Assembly (NCBI RefSeq): GCF_017589465.1 | Contig: NZ_JAELYA010000003.1 | Span: 472,868 to 536,867, forward strand | Source of the DNA: Pseudomonas schmalbachii | GTDB taxonomy: Bacteria > Pseudomonadota > Gammaproteobacteria > Pseudomonadales > Pseudomonadaceae | DNA length: 64,000 nt | Reading direction: 5' to 3' | Shown here: piece by piece, positions 8,081-16,520 of the stretch | Numbering within the stretch: the first letter of the stretch is position 1 | Layout: the number at the start of each line of letters is the position of its first letter | Translations under genes and position numbers: made by a program | The notes under the pieces: generated by a model | Told to the model about the DNA's origin: nothing | Seen by the model: the letters and a program-made list of their open reading frames with translations, nothing else | The model's database searches: none

Positions 8081-8821
8081 TCAGCCGGCGAAGCCTTGCA
8101 GCTTCAGTTCGATGGAACGCGGGTTCTCGCCCTCGGCGATGGACAGCAGGCCTTCCATCAGCATTTCGCGGTAGCTGGACTGGCGCAGCACCAGGCTCTT
8201 CAGCTTGTTGCCCATCGGCAGCAGCAGCAGGTTGGCCAGGCCGACGCCATAGATGGTGGCGACGAAGGCGACGGCGATGCCGCTGCCCAGTTGGCCGGGA
8301 TCGGCGAGATTGCCCATCACGTGGATCAGGCCCATCACCGCGCCGATGATGCCGATGGTCGGCGCGTAGCCGCCCATGCTCTCGAACACCCTTGCCGCCT
8401 GCAGGTCGCGTTCTTCCTGGTTGACCATGTCCACTTCGAGGATGCTGCGGATGACCTCCGGCTCGACGCCATCGACCAGCAATTGCAGGCCCTTGCGTGC
8501 ATACGGATCGGCCTCGCTGTCGGCCAGCGCTTCGAGGCCGAGCAGCCCCTCCTTGCGCGCGCTCATGGCCCAGCCGACCACGCGGTGGATGCCGCCGACC
8601 AGGTCGATGCGCGGCGGGAAGAACACCCAGCGCAGCATGGTCATGGCGCGCTTGAGCACTTGCACCGGGGTCTGCACCAGCGCCGCCGCCAGGGTGCCGC
8701 CGATGACGATCAGCGCCGCCGAGCCGTTGGCCAACGCGCCGATATGTCCGCCTTCGATGAAATTGCCGCCGACAATCGCGACCAGCGCGAGGATCAGGCC
8801 GACAAGGCTCAGCACATCCAT
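8081..8821 (-). CDS. motC: Flagellar stator protein MotC (MotA family)
   Basis: The ATG at 8821 gives 246 residues beginning [19 protein letters not shown], the typical first membrane helix. A frame extending to 8959 lies inside cheB and is not used. Four membrane segments are visible, with a large cytoplasmic loop between helices 2 and 3 (RVVGWAMSARKEGLLGLEAL). Helices 3 and 4 contain YAPTIGIIGAVMGLIHVMGN and VAFVATIYGVGLANLLLLP. Its start overlaps the cheB stop by one base (TGATG), so it is translationally coupled to cheB. It forms the stator ion channel with MotD. Confidence 0.95.
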   Translation of the reverse strand: MDVLSLVGLILALVAIVGGNFIEGGHIGALANGSAALIVIGGTLAAALVQTPVQVLKRAMTMLRWVFFPPRIDLVGGIHRVVGWAMSARKEGLLGLEALADSEADPYARKGLQLLVDGVEPEVIRSILEVDMVNQEERDLQAARVFESMGGYAPTIGIIGAVMGLIHVMGNLADPGQLGSGIAVAFVATIYGVGLANLLLLPMGNKLKSLVLRQSSYREMLMEGLLSIAEGENPRSIELKLQGFAG

Positions 8822-9891
8822 CAGTCGCGCGGCCCCGCGCAGGCATCGACCAGATGCCGGCCGATGTCGTCGAGGCCGTAGATCGCGTCGGTCAGACCGG
8901 CCTTGGCGACCGCCATCGGCATGCCGTAGATCACGCTGCTCGCCTCGTCCTGCGCCCACACCTGGCTGCCGCTCTGCTTGAGCAGGCGCGCGCCCTCGCG
9001 GCCGTCGGCGCCCATGCCGGTGAGCACCAGCGCCAGCACCTTGTCGCCGAAGGCGCGTGCCGCCGAGCCGAAAGTCACGTCAACGCACGGCTTGTAGTTC
9101 AAGCGTTCGTCGCCGGGCAGGATGCGCACCGCGCCGCGCCCGTCGACCATCATCTGCTTGCCGCCCGGCGCCAGCAGGGCCAGGCCGGGGCGCAGCAGGT
9201 CGCCGTCCTCGGCTTCCTTCACGCTGATCCGGCAGAGCTTGTCGAGGCGCTCGGCGAACGCCTTGGTGAACGCCGCCGGCATGTGCTGGACCAGCAGCAG
9301 CGGCACCGGGAAGCTGGCCGGCAGTTGCGCCAGCACACGCTGCAGCGCGACCGGCCCACCGGTGGAGGTGCCGATGGTCACCAGCCGGTAGGCCTTACGC
9401 TTTGGGACCGGAGAGACCGCGGCAGGCGCCGGACGCACGCTGGCGAGTGCCGGCTGCGGCGCCGGAGCGCTGGCCAGGCCGCTGTAGCGGCGGTTGCTGC
9501 GGGCGATGGTGTGGATCTTCTCGCAGAGCAGTTGGCGGACCTTCTCCGAATTGCGCGAGACTTCCTCGAAGTTCTTCGGCAGGTAGTCCACCGCGCCGGC
9601 ATCCAGCGCATCGAGGGTGACCCGCGCGCCCTCGTGGGTCAGCGAGGAAAACATCAGCACCGGCGTCGGACAGCGCTGCATGATGTTGCGCACCGCGGTG
9701 ATGCCATCCATCAGCGGCATCTCGTAGTCCATGGTGATCACGTCGGGCTTCAGCGCCTGCGCCTGCTCGATGGCCTCGCGGCCATTGCTGGCGGTGCCGA
9801 TCACCTGGATCTGCGGATCGGAGGAAAGGATTTCCGAAACGCGCCGGCGGAAGAACCCGGAATCGTCCACCACCAGGACTTTGACAACCAT
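8821..9891 (-). CDS. cheB: Chemotaxis protein-glutamate methylesterase CheB
   Basis: CheB removes methyl groups from chemoreceptors and deamidates them, giving adaptation. The ATG at 9891 is preferred over one 15 bases upstream because AAGGAG lies 7 bases before it; 356 residues result. The N-terminal receiver has [13 protein letters not shown] and the phospho-acceptor Asp in [13 protein letters not shown]. The C-terminal esterase has catalytic Ser in TIGTSTGGP, His in LLVQHMP and Asp in [11 protein letters not shown]. It lies between cheA and motC; no cheR is in this window. Confidence 0.95.
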   Translation of the reverse strand: MVVKVLVVDDSGFFRRRVSEILSSDPQIQVIGTASNGREAIEQAQALKPDVITMDYEMPLMDGITAVRNIMQRCPTPVLMFSSLTHEGARVTLDALDAGAVDYLPKNFEEVSRNSEKVRQLLCEKIHTIARSNRRYSGLASAPAPQPALASVRPAPAAVSPVPKRKAYRLVTIGTSTGGPVALQRVLAQLPASFPVPLLLVQHMPAAFTKAFAERLDKLCRISVKEAEDGDLLRPGLALLAPGGKQMMVDGRGAVRILPGDERLNYKPCVDVTFGSAARAFGDKVLALVLTGMGADGREGARLLKQSGSQVWAQDEASSVIYGMPMAVAKAGLTDAIYGLDDIGRHLVDACAGPRD

Positions 9892-9937
9892 AAAAGCTCC
9901 TTGCATCGCGCGCGGCAGCCCGCGCGCAAGCGATCAG

Positions 9938-12091
9938 TTACGTACGCCGCGCGTAGCGCTTGAGCATGCCCGGCACGTCGAGGATCAGGGCGATGCGGCC
10001 GTCGCCGGTGATGGTCGCGCCGGCCATGCCGGGCGTGCCCTGCAGCATCTTGCCGAGCGGCTTGATCACCACTTCTTCCTGGCCCACCAGTTGGTCGACG
10101 ACGAAGCCGATGCGCTGGTTGCCCACCGCGAGGATCACCACATGGCCCTCGCCCGGTTCCTCGTAGGCCGCGCCCGGCACCAGCCAGCGCTTGAGATGGA
10201 ACAGCGGCAGCGCCTTGTCGCGGACGATCACCACTTCCTGGCCATCGACCACGTTGGTACGCGACAGGTCGAGGTGGAAGATCTCGCTGACGTTGACCAG
10301 CGGGAAGGCGAACGCCTGGTTTTCGAGCATGACCATCAGGGTCGGCATGATCGCCAGGGTCAGCGGCACCTTGATAGCAATCTTCGAACCCTGGCCCTTC
10401 ACCGAGTAGATATTGATGATGCCGTTGAGCTGGGAAATCTTGGTCTTCACCACGTCCATGCCGACGCCACGGCCGGAGACGTCGGAAATCTCGGTCTTGG
10501 TCGAGAAGCCCGGGGCGAAGATCAGGTTGTAGCAGTCGGACTCGCTGAGGCGCTCGGCGGCGTCCCTGTCCAGCAGGCCCTTCTCCACCGCCTTGGCGCG
10601 CAGCACGTCGGGGTCCATGCCCTTGCCGTCGTCGGAGATCGACAAGAGGATGTGGTCGCCCTCCTGCTCGGCCGACAGCACCACCCGTCCCGAGCGCGGC
10701 TTGCCGGCAGCCTCGCGCTCGTCGGGGCCTTCGATGCCGTGGTCGACGGCATTGCGCACCAGGTGCACCAGCGGATCGGCCAGCGCCTCGACCAGGTTCT
10801 TGTCGAGATCGGTGTCCTCGCCGACCAGATCGAGGTGGATCTCTTTCTTCAGGTTGCGCGCCAGATCGCGGACCAGGCGCGGGAAGCGGCCGAAGACCTT
10901 CTTGATCGGCTGCATGCGGGTCTTCATCACCGAGGTCTGCAGGTCGGCGGTGACCACGTCGAGATTGGCCACGGCCTTGGCCATCGCCTCGTCTTCGCTG
11001 TTCAGGCCCAGGCGCACCAGACGGTTACGCACCAGCACCAGCTCGCCGACCATGTTCATGATCTCGTCGAGCCGCGCGGTATCCACCCGCACGGTGGTTT
11101 CCGCTTCGTGGGCCGGACTCTTGTCGGCGGTGGGACGGGCGGCCTCCACTGCCGGGATGGATTTCTCCACGACGCTTTTCGCAGCCGGCTGGGTGGCCAC
11201 GGTCGCGGCGGGCGAACCGCCGAACCTGCCCTTGCCATGCAACTGGTCGAGCAGCGCCTCGAATTCGTCCTCGCTGATGTTGTCGTCCTGCGCAGCGGGA
11301 GTCACCTCGACTGCCGCTACAGGCTTGGCTTCCACGGAGCCGGTGAACTTGCCCTTGCCGTGCAGCTGGTCGAGCAGCGATTCGAACTCGTCGTCGCTGA
11401 TCTGGTCGTCGTCGGCCGCCGGCTGGGCGACAGGCTGCTGCGCAGCACCGCTCGCCGGAGCGCCACCGAACTTGCCCTTGCCGTGCAACTGGTCGAGCAG
11501 CGATTCGAACTCGTCGTCGCTGATCTCGTCGCTGCCGGCGTCGGCGGACCTGGCAGCGACCACTGGCGCGGGCGCGGCCTGCTCGGCCGGCGGCTCCAGG
11601 GCGTTGAGCAACTCCTCGAACTCGGCGTCGGTGATGTCGGCGTAGCCGGCCGATTCGGCCTGCTCCACCATTTCCTGGATCACCGGCGGCAGTTCGGCAG
11701 CTTCCGGGTCGGCAAGCCGCGACAGCGCGGCCAGCAGTGCCGGGGAAGCTGGTGATGGGTCGCGCTGGTCGCGCACCTGGTCGAACATCTCGTTGATCGC
11801 ATCCAGCGCCTGCAGGACCACGTCCATCAGCTCCGGGCCGACCTTGCGTTCGCCCTTGCGCAGGATGTCGAAGACGTTTTCCGCGATGTGGCAGCAGTCC
11901 ACCAGCGCGTTCAGCTGGAGGAAGCCGGCGCCGCCCTTGACGGTATGGAACCCGCGGAAAATGGCGTTGAGCAGATCCATGTCGTCCGGCCGGCTTTCCA
12001 GCTCGACCAGTTGTTCGGACAGTTGCTCGAGAATCTCGCCGGCCTCAACCAGGAAGTCCTGGAGGATTTCCTCATCGGCGTCGAAGCTCAT
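9938..12091 (-). CDS. cheA: Chemotaxis histidine kinase CheA
   Basis: CheA (717 residues) is the array kinase that phosphorylates CheY and CheB. The N-terminal Hpt domain carries the phospho-histidine at about residue 49 (FRGFHTVKGGAGF). A long linker (about 160-350) holds three near-identical copies of DEFESLLDQLHGKGKF plus a related DAEFEELLNAL. The P3 dimerisation helices start at RVDTARLDEIMNMVGE. The ATPase domain has the N-box HLVRNAVDHGIE and G-boxes ISDDGKGMD and GRGVGMDVV. A CheW-like P5 domain ends the protein. No C-terminal receiver is present. It is 61 bases downstream of cheZ. Confidence 0.97.
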   Translation of the reverse strand: MSFDADEEILQDFLVEAGEILEQLSEQLVELESRPDDMDLLNAIFRGFHTVKGGAGFLQLNALVDCCHIAENVFDILRKGERKVGPELMDVVLQALDAINEMFDQVRDQRDPSPASPALLAALSRLADPEAAELPPVIQEMVEQAESAGYADITDAEFEELLNALEPPAEQAAPAPVVAARSADAGSDEISDDEFESLLDQLHGKGKFGGAPASGAAQQPVAQPAADDDQISDDEFESLLDQLHGKGKFTGSVEAKPVAAVEVTPAAQDDNISEDEFEALLDQLHGKGRFGGSPAATVATQPAAKSVVEKSIPAVEAARPTADKSPAHEAETTVRVDTARLDEIMNMVGELVLVRNRLVRLGLNSEDEAMAKAVANLDVVTADLQTSVMKTRMQPIKKVFGRFPRLVRDLARNLKKEIHLDLVGEDTDLDKNLVEALADPLVHLVRNAVDHGIEGPDEREAAGKPRSGRVVLSAEQEGDHILLSISDDGKGMDPDVLRAKAVEKGLLDRDAAERLSESDCYNLIFAPGFSTKTEISDVSGRGVGMDVVKTKISQLNGIINIYSVKGQGSKIAIKVPLTLAIMPTLMVMLENQAFAFPLVNVSEIFHLDLSRTNVVDGQEVVIVRDKALPLFHLKRWLVPGAAYEEPGEGHVVILAVGNQRIGFVVDQLVGQEEVVIKPLGKMLQGTPGMAGATITGDGRIALILDVPGMLKRYARRT

Positions 12092-12152
12092 TCAGTACTC
12101 CCCAAATAGGGTCCGTCGATGTGTCGCCACACCCACAGACCAAAAGCGCCCA

Positions 12153-12938
12153 TCAGAAACCCAGGCTGGACAACAGATCGTCCACATCGTCCTGGCTGGA
12201 AACCACGTCCTCTCTCTTATCGGCAGCAACCTGCGGACCTTCACCCTGGGAGGATCTTTTTCTTGCCGCTTCGTCGCGCATGCTTTCGTGGTCATGCTCG
12301 ATACCGACGTAGCGGTCCACCTGGCCGGCCATGCAGACCAGCTTGACCAGGTCGCGCTCGACATCGGTGACCAGCCGGGTGACGCGCTTGATCACCTGCC
12401 CGGTGAGGTCCTGGAAGTCCTGGGCGAGCAGGATGTCGTTGAGGTTGCTGGACAACATGCGGTTGTCCTCGACGCTGCGCAGCAGGAAGCGCTCCATGCG
12501 TGCGGCGAGCAGGCGGAAGTCTTCCGCGCCCAGCTCGCGACGGCGCAGGCGCTGCCACTCGTCGTACAACGCGCCGGCCTCGTTGCCCAGCTCGCCGAGC
12601 AGCGGCGTGCTCTGCTCCACCAGGTCCATGGTGCGGTTGGCCGCGTCCTCGGTCATGCGCACCACGTAGGACAGGCGATCGGTCGCATCGGCGATCTCCG
12701 ACACTTCCTGCGCGATTGGCGAGCGAGGGTCGATCTGGAAGTTGACGATGGCGTTGTGCAGTTCGCGCGTCAGCTTGCCGACTTCCTGATACAGGCCGCG
12801 ATCGCGCACCTGGTTCAGTTCGCCGATCAGCTGCACGGCATCGGTGAACTCGCCGCGCTCCAGGCTGGCGACCAGTTCATGCGCGCGTTGTTTCAGGGTC
12901 GACTCGAAGTCGCCCACGGTTTCCTTGACCAGTTCCAT
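12153..12938 (-). CDS. cheZ: CheY-P phosphatase CheZ
   Basis: CheZ (261 residues) dephosphorylates CheY-P to end the tumble or reversal signal. It is largely helical. The catalytic Asp and Gln lie in LLAQDFQDLTGQVIKRV at about residues 170-185. The extreme C-terminus, DDVDDLLSSLGF, is the amphipathic CheY-binding peptide, joined through a charged, flexible linker of about 40 residues. It lies 19 bases after cheY in the same operon. Confidence 0.96.
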   Translation of the reverse strand: MELVKETVGDFESTLKQRAHELVASLERGEFTDAVQLIGELNQVRDRGLYQEVGKLTRELHNAIVNFQIDPRSPIAQEVSEIADATDRLSYVVRMTEDAANRTMDLVEQSTPLLGELGNEAGALYDEWQRLRRRELGAEDFRLLAARMERFLLRSVEDNRMLSSNLNDILLAQDFQDLTGQVIKRVTRLVTDVERDLVKLVCMAGQVDRYVGIEHDHESMRDEAARKRSSQGEGPQVAADKREDVVSSQDDVDDLLSSLGF

Positions 12939-12957
12939 GACGCCCTCCTGGCCCGTG

Positions 12958-13332
12958 TCAGGCGCTGACCCGTTCGAAGATTTTCTCGATCTTTTCCTTC
13001 AGCACCTGCGCGGTGAACGGCTTGACCACATAGCCGTTCACGCCGGCCTGCGCCGCTTCGATGATCTGCTCGCGCTTGGCCTCGGCGGTCACCATCAGCA
13101 CCGGCAGATGCTGCAGACGCGCATCGGCACGCACCGTGCGCAGCAGGTCGATGCCGGTCATGCCGGGCATGTTCCAGTCGGTGATGAGGAAGTCGAAATT
13201 GCCGCTGTGCAGCATCGGCAGCGCGCTGGTGCCGTCGTCGGCCTCGGCAGTGTTGGTGAACCCCAGGTCGCGCAGGAGGTTCTTGATGATGCGCCTCATC
13301 GTGGAGAAGTCGTCCACGATGAGAATTTTCAT
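12958..13332 (-). CDS. cheY: Chemotaxis response regulator CheY
   Basis: This single-domain receiver (124 residues from the ATG at 13332) binds FliM when phosphorylated and switches motor rotation. Visible residues are the acidic pair in [10 protein letters not shown], the phospho-acceptor Asp in [13 protein letters not shown], the switch Thr in VLMVTAEAK and the Lys in [11 protein letters not shown] longer frame to 13386 adds an Arg/Trp-rich tail with no homology and is not used. It is the first gene of the cheYZAB-motCD-parC-parP-cheW run, which is preceded by a 167-base gap after fliA. Confidence 0.97.
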   Translation of the reverse strand: MKILIVDDFSTMRRIIKNLLRDLGFTNTAEADDGTSALPMLHSGNFDFLITDWNMPGMTGIDLLRTVRADARLQHLPVLMVTAEAKREQIIEAAQAGVNGYVVKPFTAQVLKEKIEKIFERVSA

Positions 13333-13431
13333 ATTTTTGTCCAAGCCTGCCTCCATCCATACCCAGGTACGTCCCCCCGGACGCACCGTTCGATCTTTCG
13401 CCCGGCGCCATGCGCCCGGCCCTTACAAGAC

Positions 13432-13455
13432 GGCGGGAGGCAACTGCCTCCCGCC
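13432..13455 (-). terminator. Stable hairpin between fliA and cheY
   Basis: The perfect inverted repeat GGCGGGAGGC / GCCTCCCGCC has a 4-base loop. On the minus strand no long T-run follows it (GTCTTGT), so termination may be partial. It lies 45 bases after the fliA stop and could separate the flhA-fliA and cheY transcripts. Confidence 0.45.
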
Positions 13456-13499
13456 AAAATCATTCATGCGGGCGCCACAGCGGGCGCCAGGCAACTTGC

Positions 13500-14249
13500 C
13501 TAGCCGCCGCGCCACTCGGCCAGCCGTGCGCGCAAGCGGGCGGCGCACTGGCTGTGCAACTGGCAGACCCGCGATTCGCTGACGCCCAGCACCTCGCCGA
13601 TCTCCTTCAGGTTCAGCTCTTCGTCGTAATACAGCGCCAGCACCAGCCGCTCGCGCTCCGGCAGCTTGCCGATGGCCTCGGCCAGGGCGGCCTGGAAGCG
13701 TTCGTCCTCCAGTCCGCTGGATGGCTCGTTGTCCAGCAGCACGGTGTCTTCCCGCAGTCCGCCGCCCTGCTCGCCGTCCTGCAACAGGTCGTCGAAGCTG
13801 TACAGCCGGCTGCCCTGGGTGTCGGCGAGAATCGCGTAGTAATCGTCGAGACTCATCTCTAATTCGGCAGCGACTTCCTGATCTTTAGCGTCGCGTCCGG
13901 TTCTCGCTTCCACGGCGCGGATCGCATCGCTCACCAGACGGGTGTTGCGGTGCACCGAACGCGGCGCCCAGTCGCCCTTGCGCACCTCGTCGAGCATGGC
14001 GCCACGGATGCGGATGCCGGCGTAGGTCTCGAAGCTCGCGCCCTTGCCGGCGTCGTATTTCTTCGCCGCTTCGAGCAGGCCGATCATGCCGGCCTGCATC
14101 AGGTCCTCCACCTGCACGCTGGCCGGCAGGCGGGCGAGCAGGTGATAGGCGATGCGCTTGACCAGCGGGGCGTGGCGCTGGATCAGCTGCTCCTGGGCGT
14201 TCTGCGCCTGCGCCTTGCCGTAAAGGCGCGCTCCCGCGGCCGACCTCAT
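13500..14249 (-). CDS. fliA: Flagellar sigma factor FliA (sigma-28)
   Basis: FliA (249 residues from the ATG at 14249) directs RNA polymerase to late flagellar genes such as fliC. Region 2 contains HAPLVKRIAYHLLARLPASV, VEDLMQAGMIGLLEAAKKYD and FETYAGIRIRGAMLDEVRKG. Region 4 ends with the helix-turn-helix LNLKEIGEVLGVSESRVCQL. The start is coupled by ATGA to the fleN stop. An apparent upstream extension to 14870 is fleN read in the wrong frame. The two sigma-28-type sites at 48190 and 51805 are its expected targets. Confidence 0.97.
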   Translation of the reverse strand: MRSAAGARLYGKAQAQNAQEQLIQRHAPLVKRIAYHLLARLPASVQVEDLMQAGMIGLLEAAKKYDAGKGASFETYAGIRIRGAMLDEVRKGDWAPRSVHRNTRLVSDAIRAVEARTGRDAKDQEVAAELEMSLDDYYAILADTQGSRLYSFDDLLQDGEQGGGLREDTVLLDNEPSSGLEDERFQAALAEAIGKLPERERLVLALYYDEELNLKEIGEVLGVSESRVCQLHSQCAARLRARLAEWRGG

Positions 14250-15079
14250 ACGGCCGATCCCGCGCCGACGTTCTGCACCAGGCGCTCGATGAAGAATTCC
14301 AGATGGCCGCGCGGGTTGGCCGGCAGCGGCCAGCTGTCGACCTTCTGCGCCACCGCCTTGAACGCCAGCGAAGCCTTGCTGCGCGGGAAGGCCTCGTACA
14401 CCGCGCGCTGCTTCTGCACGGCCTTGCGCACCGACTCGTCGTATGGGATGACGCCGACGTATTGCAGCGCCACGTCGAGGAAGCGGTCGGTGACCTTGGT
14501 CAGCTTGGCGAACAGGTTGCGGCCTTCCTGCGGGCTGTGCGCCATGTTGGCCAGCACGCGGAAGCGGGTGATGTCGTAGTCGCGGTTGAGCAGCTTGATC
14601 AGCGCGTAGGCATCGGTGATCGAGGTCGGCTCGTCGCACACCACCAGCAGGACTTCCTGCGCGGCGCGGACGAAGCTGATCACCGAGTCGCCGATGCCGG
14701 CGGCGGTGTCGATCACCAGCACGTCGACGTTGTCGCTGATGTCGCTGAACGCCTGGATCAGTCCGGCGTGCTGCATGGGCGTGAGGTGCACCATGCTCTG
14801 CGTGCCGGATGCCGCCGGGACCACACGGATGCCGCCCGGCCCCTGCAGCAGCACGTCGCGCAAGTCGCACTCGCCGGCGATCACATCGGCCAGCGTGCGC
14901 TGCGGCGACAGGCCGAGCAGCACATCGACGTTGGCCAGGCCCAGGTCGGCGTCCAGCAGGATGACGCGCCGGCCGAGATCGGCCAGGGCCAGGGCCAGGT
15001 TCACCGACACATTGGTCTTGCCGACGCCACCCTTGCCACCGGTGACAGCGATTACCTGAACGGGATGCATGCTACCCAT
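14246..15079 (-). CDS. fleN: FleN (FlhG/MinD-like) ATPase, flagellar number regulator
   Basis: FleN (277 residues) is a MinD/ParA-type ATPase that binds FleQ and limits the cell to one polar flagellum. The deviant Walker A is GGKGGVGKT at about residues 14-22. VILLDADLGLANVDVLLG and the DVLVIDTAAGIGDSV switch follow. C-terminal helices (RLVQNVGAGSAV end) would form the amphipathic membrane-binding tail. It lies 145 bases after flhF and overlaps fliA by 4 bases. Confidence 0.96.
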   Translation of the reverse strand: MGSMHPVQVIAVTGGKGGVGKTNVSVNLALALADLGRRVILLDADLGLANVDVLLGLSPQRTLADVIAGECDLRDVLLQGPGGIRVVPAASGTQSMVHLTPMQHAGLIQAFSDISDNVDVLVIDTAAGIGDSVISFVRAAQEVLLVVCDEPTSITDAYALIKLLNRDYDITRFRVLANMAHSPQEGRNLFAKLTKVTDRFLDVALQYVGVIPYDESVRKAVQKQRAVYEAFPRSKASLAFKAVAQKVDSWPLPANPRGHLEFFIERLVQNVGAGSAV

Positions 15080-15224
15080 AAGTCTTACCTTGTCTGGTCA
15101 TTCGCACGTTGCGCGGTTCCCCGCGCCCGGCACTCCGGTTTCGGTGCTCTCCCGATCCCGGCGTTCGCGGACCTGCATTCCGAGCATCCGCATTGTCTGG
15201 CCAACCCTGGCCGTCTTCGAAACT

Positions 15225-16490
15225 TCAACCCACTCGCCGCGCCAGGCCGGAAAACAGCTCGGCCATGGTGTCCTCGCAGGGATCTTCCGCCTGCAGGCTC
15301 ACCGCGCGGCTCACCAACTGGTGGCTGCGCGCCAGTTGCAGGTCGTCCGGAATCCGCGGACCGTCGGCCAGGTAGGCTACCGGCAGGCGCTGACTGATCG
15401 CCAGCGCCAGAGATTCGCCGAGACTGCCCGCCTCGTCCAGCTTGGTCAGGATGCAACCGGCCAGGCCGCAATGACGATAGGCGTGCCAGGCCGACTTCAG
15501 CACCTGGCTCTGGCTGGTCGTCGCCAGCACCAGATAATTCCGCACCTTCAGGCTCTGCGCCGCCAGCGCTTCGAGCTGCATGCGCAGCGCCGGATCGCTG
15601 GCCTGCAGGCCGGCGGTGTCGATCAGCACCAGGCGCTTGCGCGCCAGCAGCGGCGCGACAGCCTGCAGCAGCGACTGGCCGGGATCGACCAGCGTCACGG
15701 AAACGTCGAGGATGCGCCCGAGGGTGCGGATCTGCTCCTGCGCACCCAGACGGTAACCGTCCATGCCCACCAGCGCCAGGCTCTGCGAGCCGTATTTCAG
15801 TACGTACTGCGCGGCCAGCTTGGCCAGGGTGGTGGTCTTGCCCATGCCGGCCGGACCGACCAGCGCGACCACCCCGCCCTGCTCCAGCGGATCGTCTTCC
15901 GGCGTCTCCACCGCGCGGGTCAGGTGCGCCAGCAGCATGCGCCAGGCCTGGCGCGGATCGGCGATGCCGGCCACCTGTTCCAGCAGTTGCCGGCTCAGCT
16001 CCGCCGGCAGCCCCATGCGCTGCAGGCGGCGCCACAGGTTGGCCTGCTTCGGCCGCTGCTGCTGCAGCTGGCCCCAGGCGATGGAGCCGAGCTGCACTTC
16101 GATCAGTTCGCGCAGGCCGTTGAGCTCGCTGCGCATCGCCTCCAGCGCACCGGTGTTCGGAGCGGCCGCCACGGGCTCGCTGATCGGCGCTGCGGCCGGC
16201 CGGGCGTCGTACATTTGACGGTTCTTCGCCGGCGCCTCGACCTTGCGGGTGGGCGCTTCGAGGTCGGCCTTGGCCTGGGCGATACGCGCCTGGGTCTTGC
16301 GCAGCTCGGCCTCCAGCGCCGGATTCGGCTTGCCCGGCGCTGCCGGCGGCTGGTAATCCAGCGCAGCGGTCAGCTCCACGCCGCCGGCAACCCGGCGGTT
16401 GCCGATGATCGCGGCATCCGCGCCGAGTTCGTCGCGCACCAGTTTCATGGCCTGGCGCATATCGGCGGCGAAGAAGCGTTTTACCTGCAT
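15225..16490 (-). CDS. flhF: Flagellar placement GTPase FlhF
   Basis: FlhF (421 residues) is the SRP-type GTPase that marks the pole for flagellum assembly. The N-terminal B domain starts MQVKRFFAADMRQAMKLVRD. A proline/alanine-rich linker follows, then the N and G domains. G1 is VALVGPAGMGKTTTLAKLA, G3 lies in KRLVLIDTAGLQ and G4 is ILTKLDEAGSLG. It lies 30 bases after flhA and is transcribed with it and with fleN and fliA. Confidence 0.97.
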   Translation of the reverse strand: MQVKRFFAADMRQAMKLVRDELGADAAIIGNRRVAGGVELTAALDYQPPAAPGKPNPALEAELRKTQARIAQAKADLEAPTRKVEAPAKNRQMYDARPAAAPISEPVAAAPNTGALEAMRSELNGLRELIEVQLGSIAWGQLQQQRPKQANLWRRLQRMGLPAELSRQLLEQVAGIADPRQAWRMLLAHLTRAVETPEDDPLEQGGVVALVGPAGMGKTTTLAKLAAQYVLKYGSQSLALVGMDGYRLGAQEQIRTLGRILDVSVTLVDPGQSLLQAVAPLLARKRLVLIDTAGLQASDPALRMQLEALAAQSLKVRNYLVLATTSQSQVLKSAWHAYRHCGLAGCILTKLDEAGSLGESLALAISQRLPVAYLADGPRIPDDLQLARSHQLVSRAVSLQAEDPCEDTMAELFSGLARRVG

Positions 16491-16520
16491 GACCCGAGCC
16501 CCTTAGTTCTGTGCCACTTA

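Noticed and set aside
9731..11755. Long plus-strand open frame antisense to cheB and cheA
   Set aside because: It is a mirror of the CheA coding frame with a His/Val/Leu/Gly-rich product and no recognisable domain.
14250..14870. Apparent N-terminal extension of fliA
   Set aside because: This part is fleN read in another frame; FliA homology starts at the ATG at 14249, coupled to the fleN stop.
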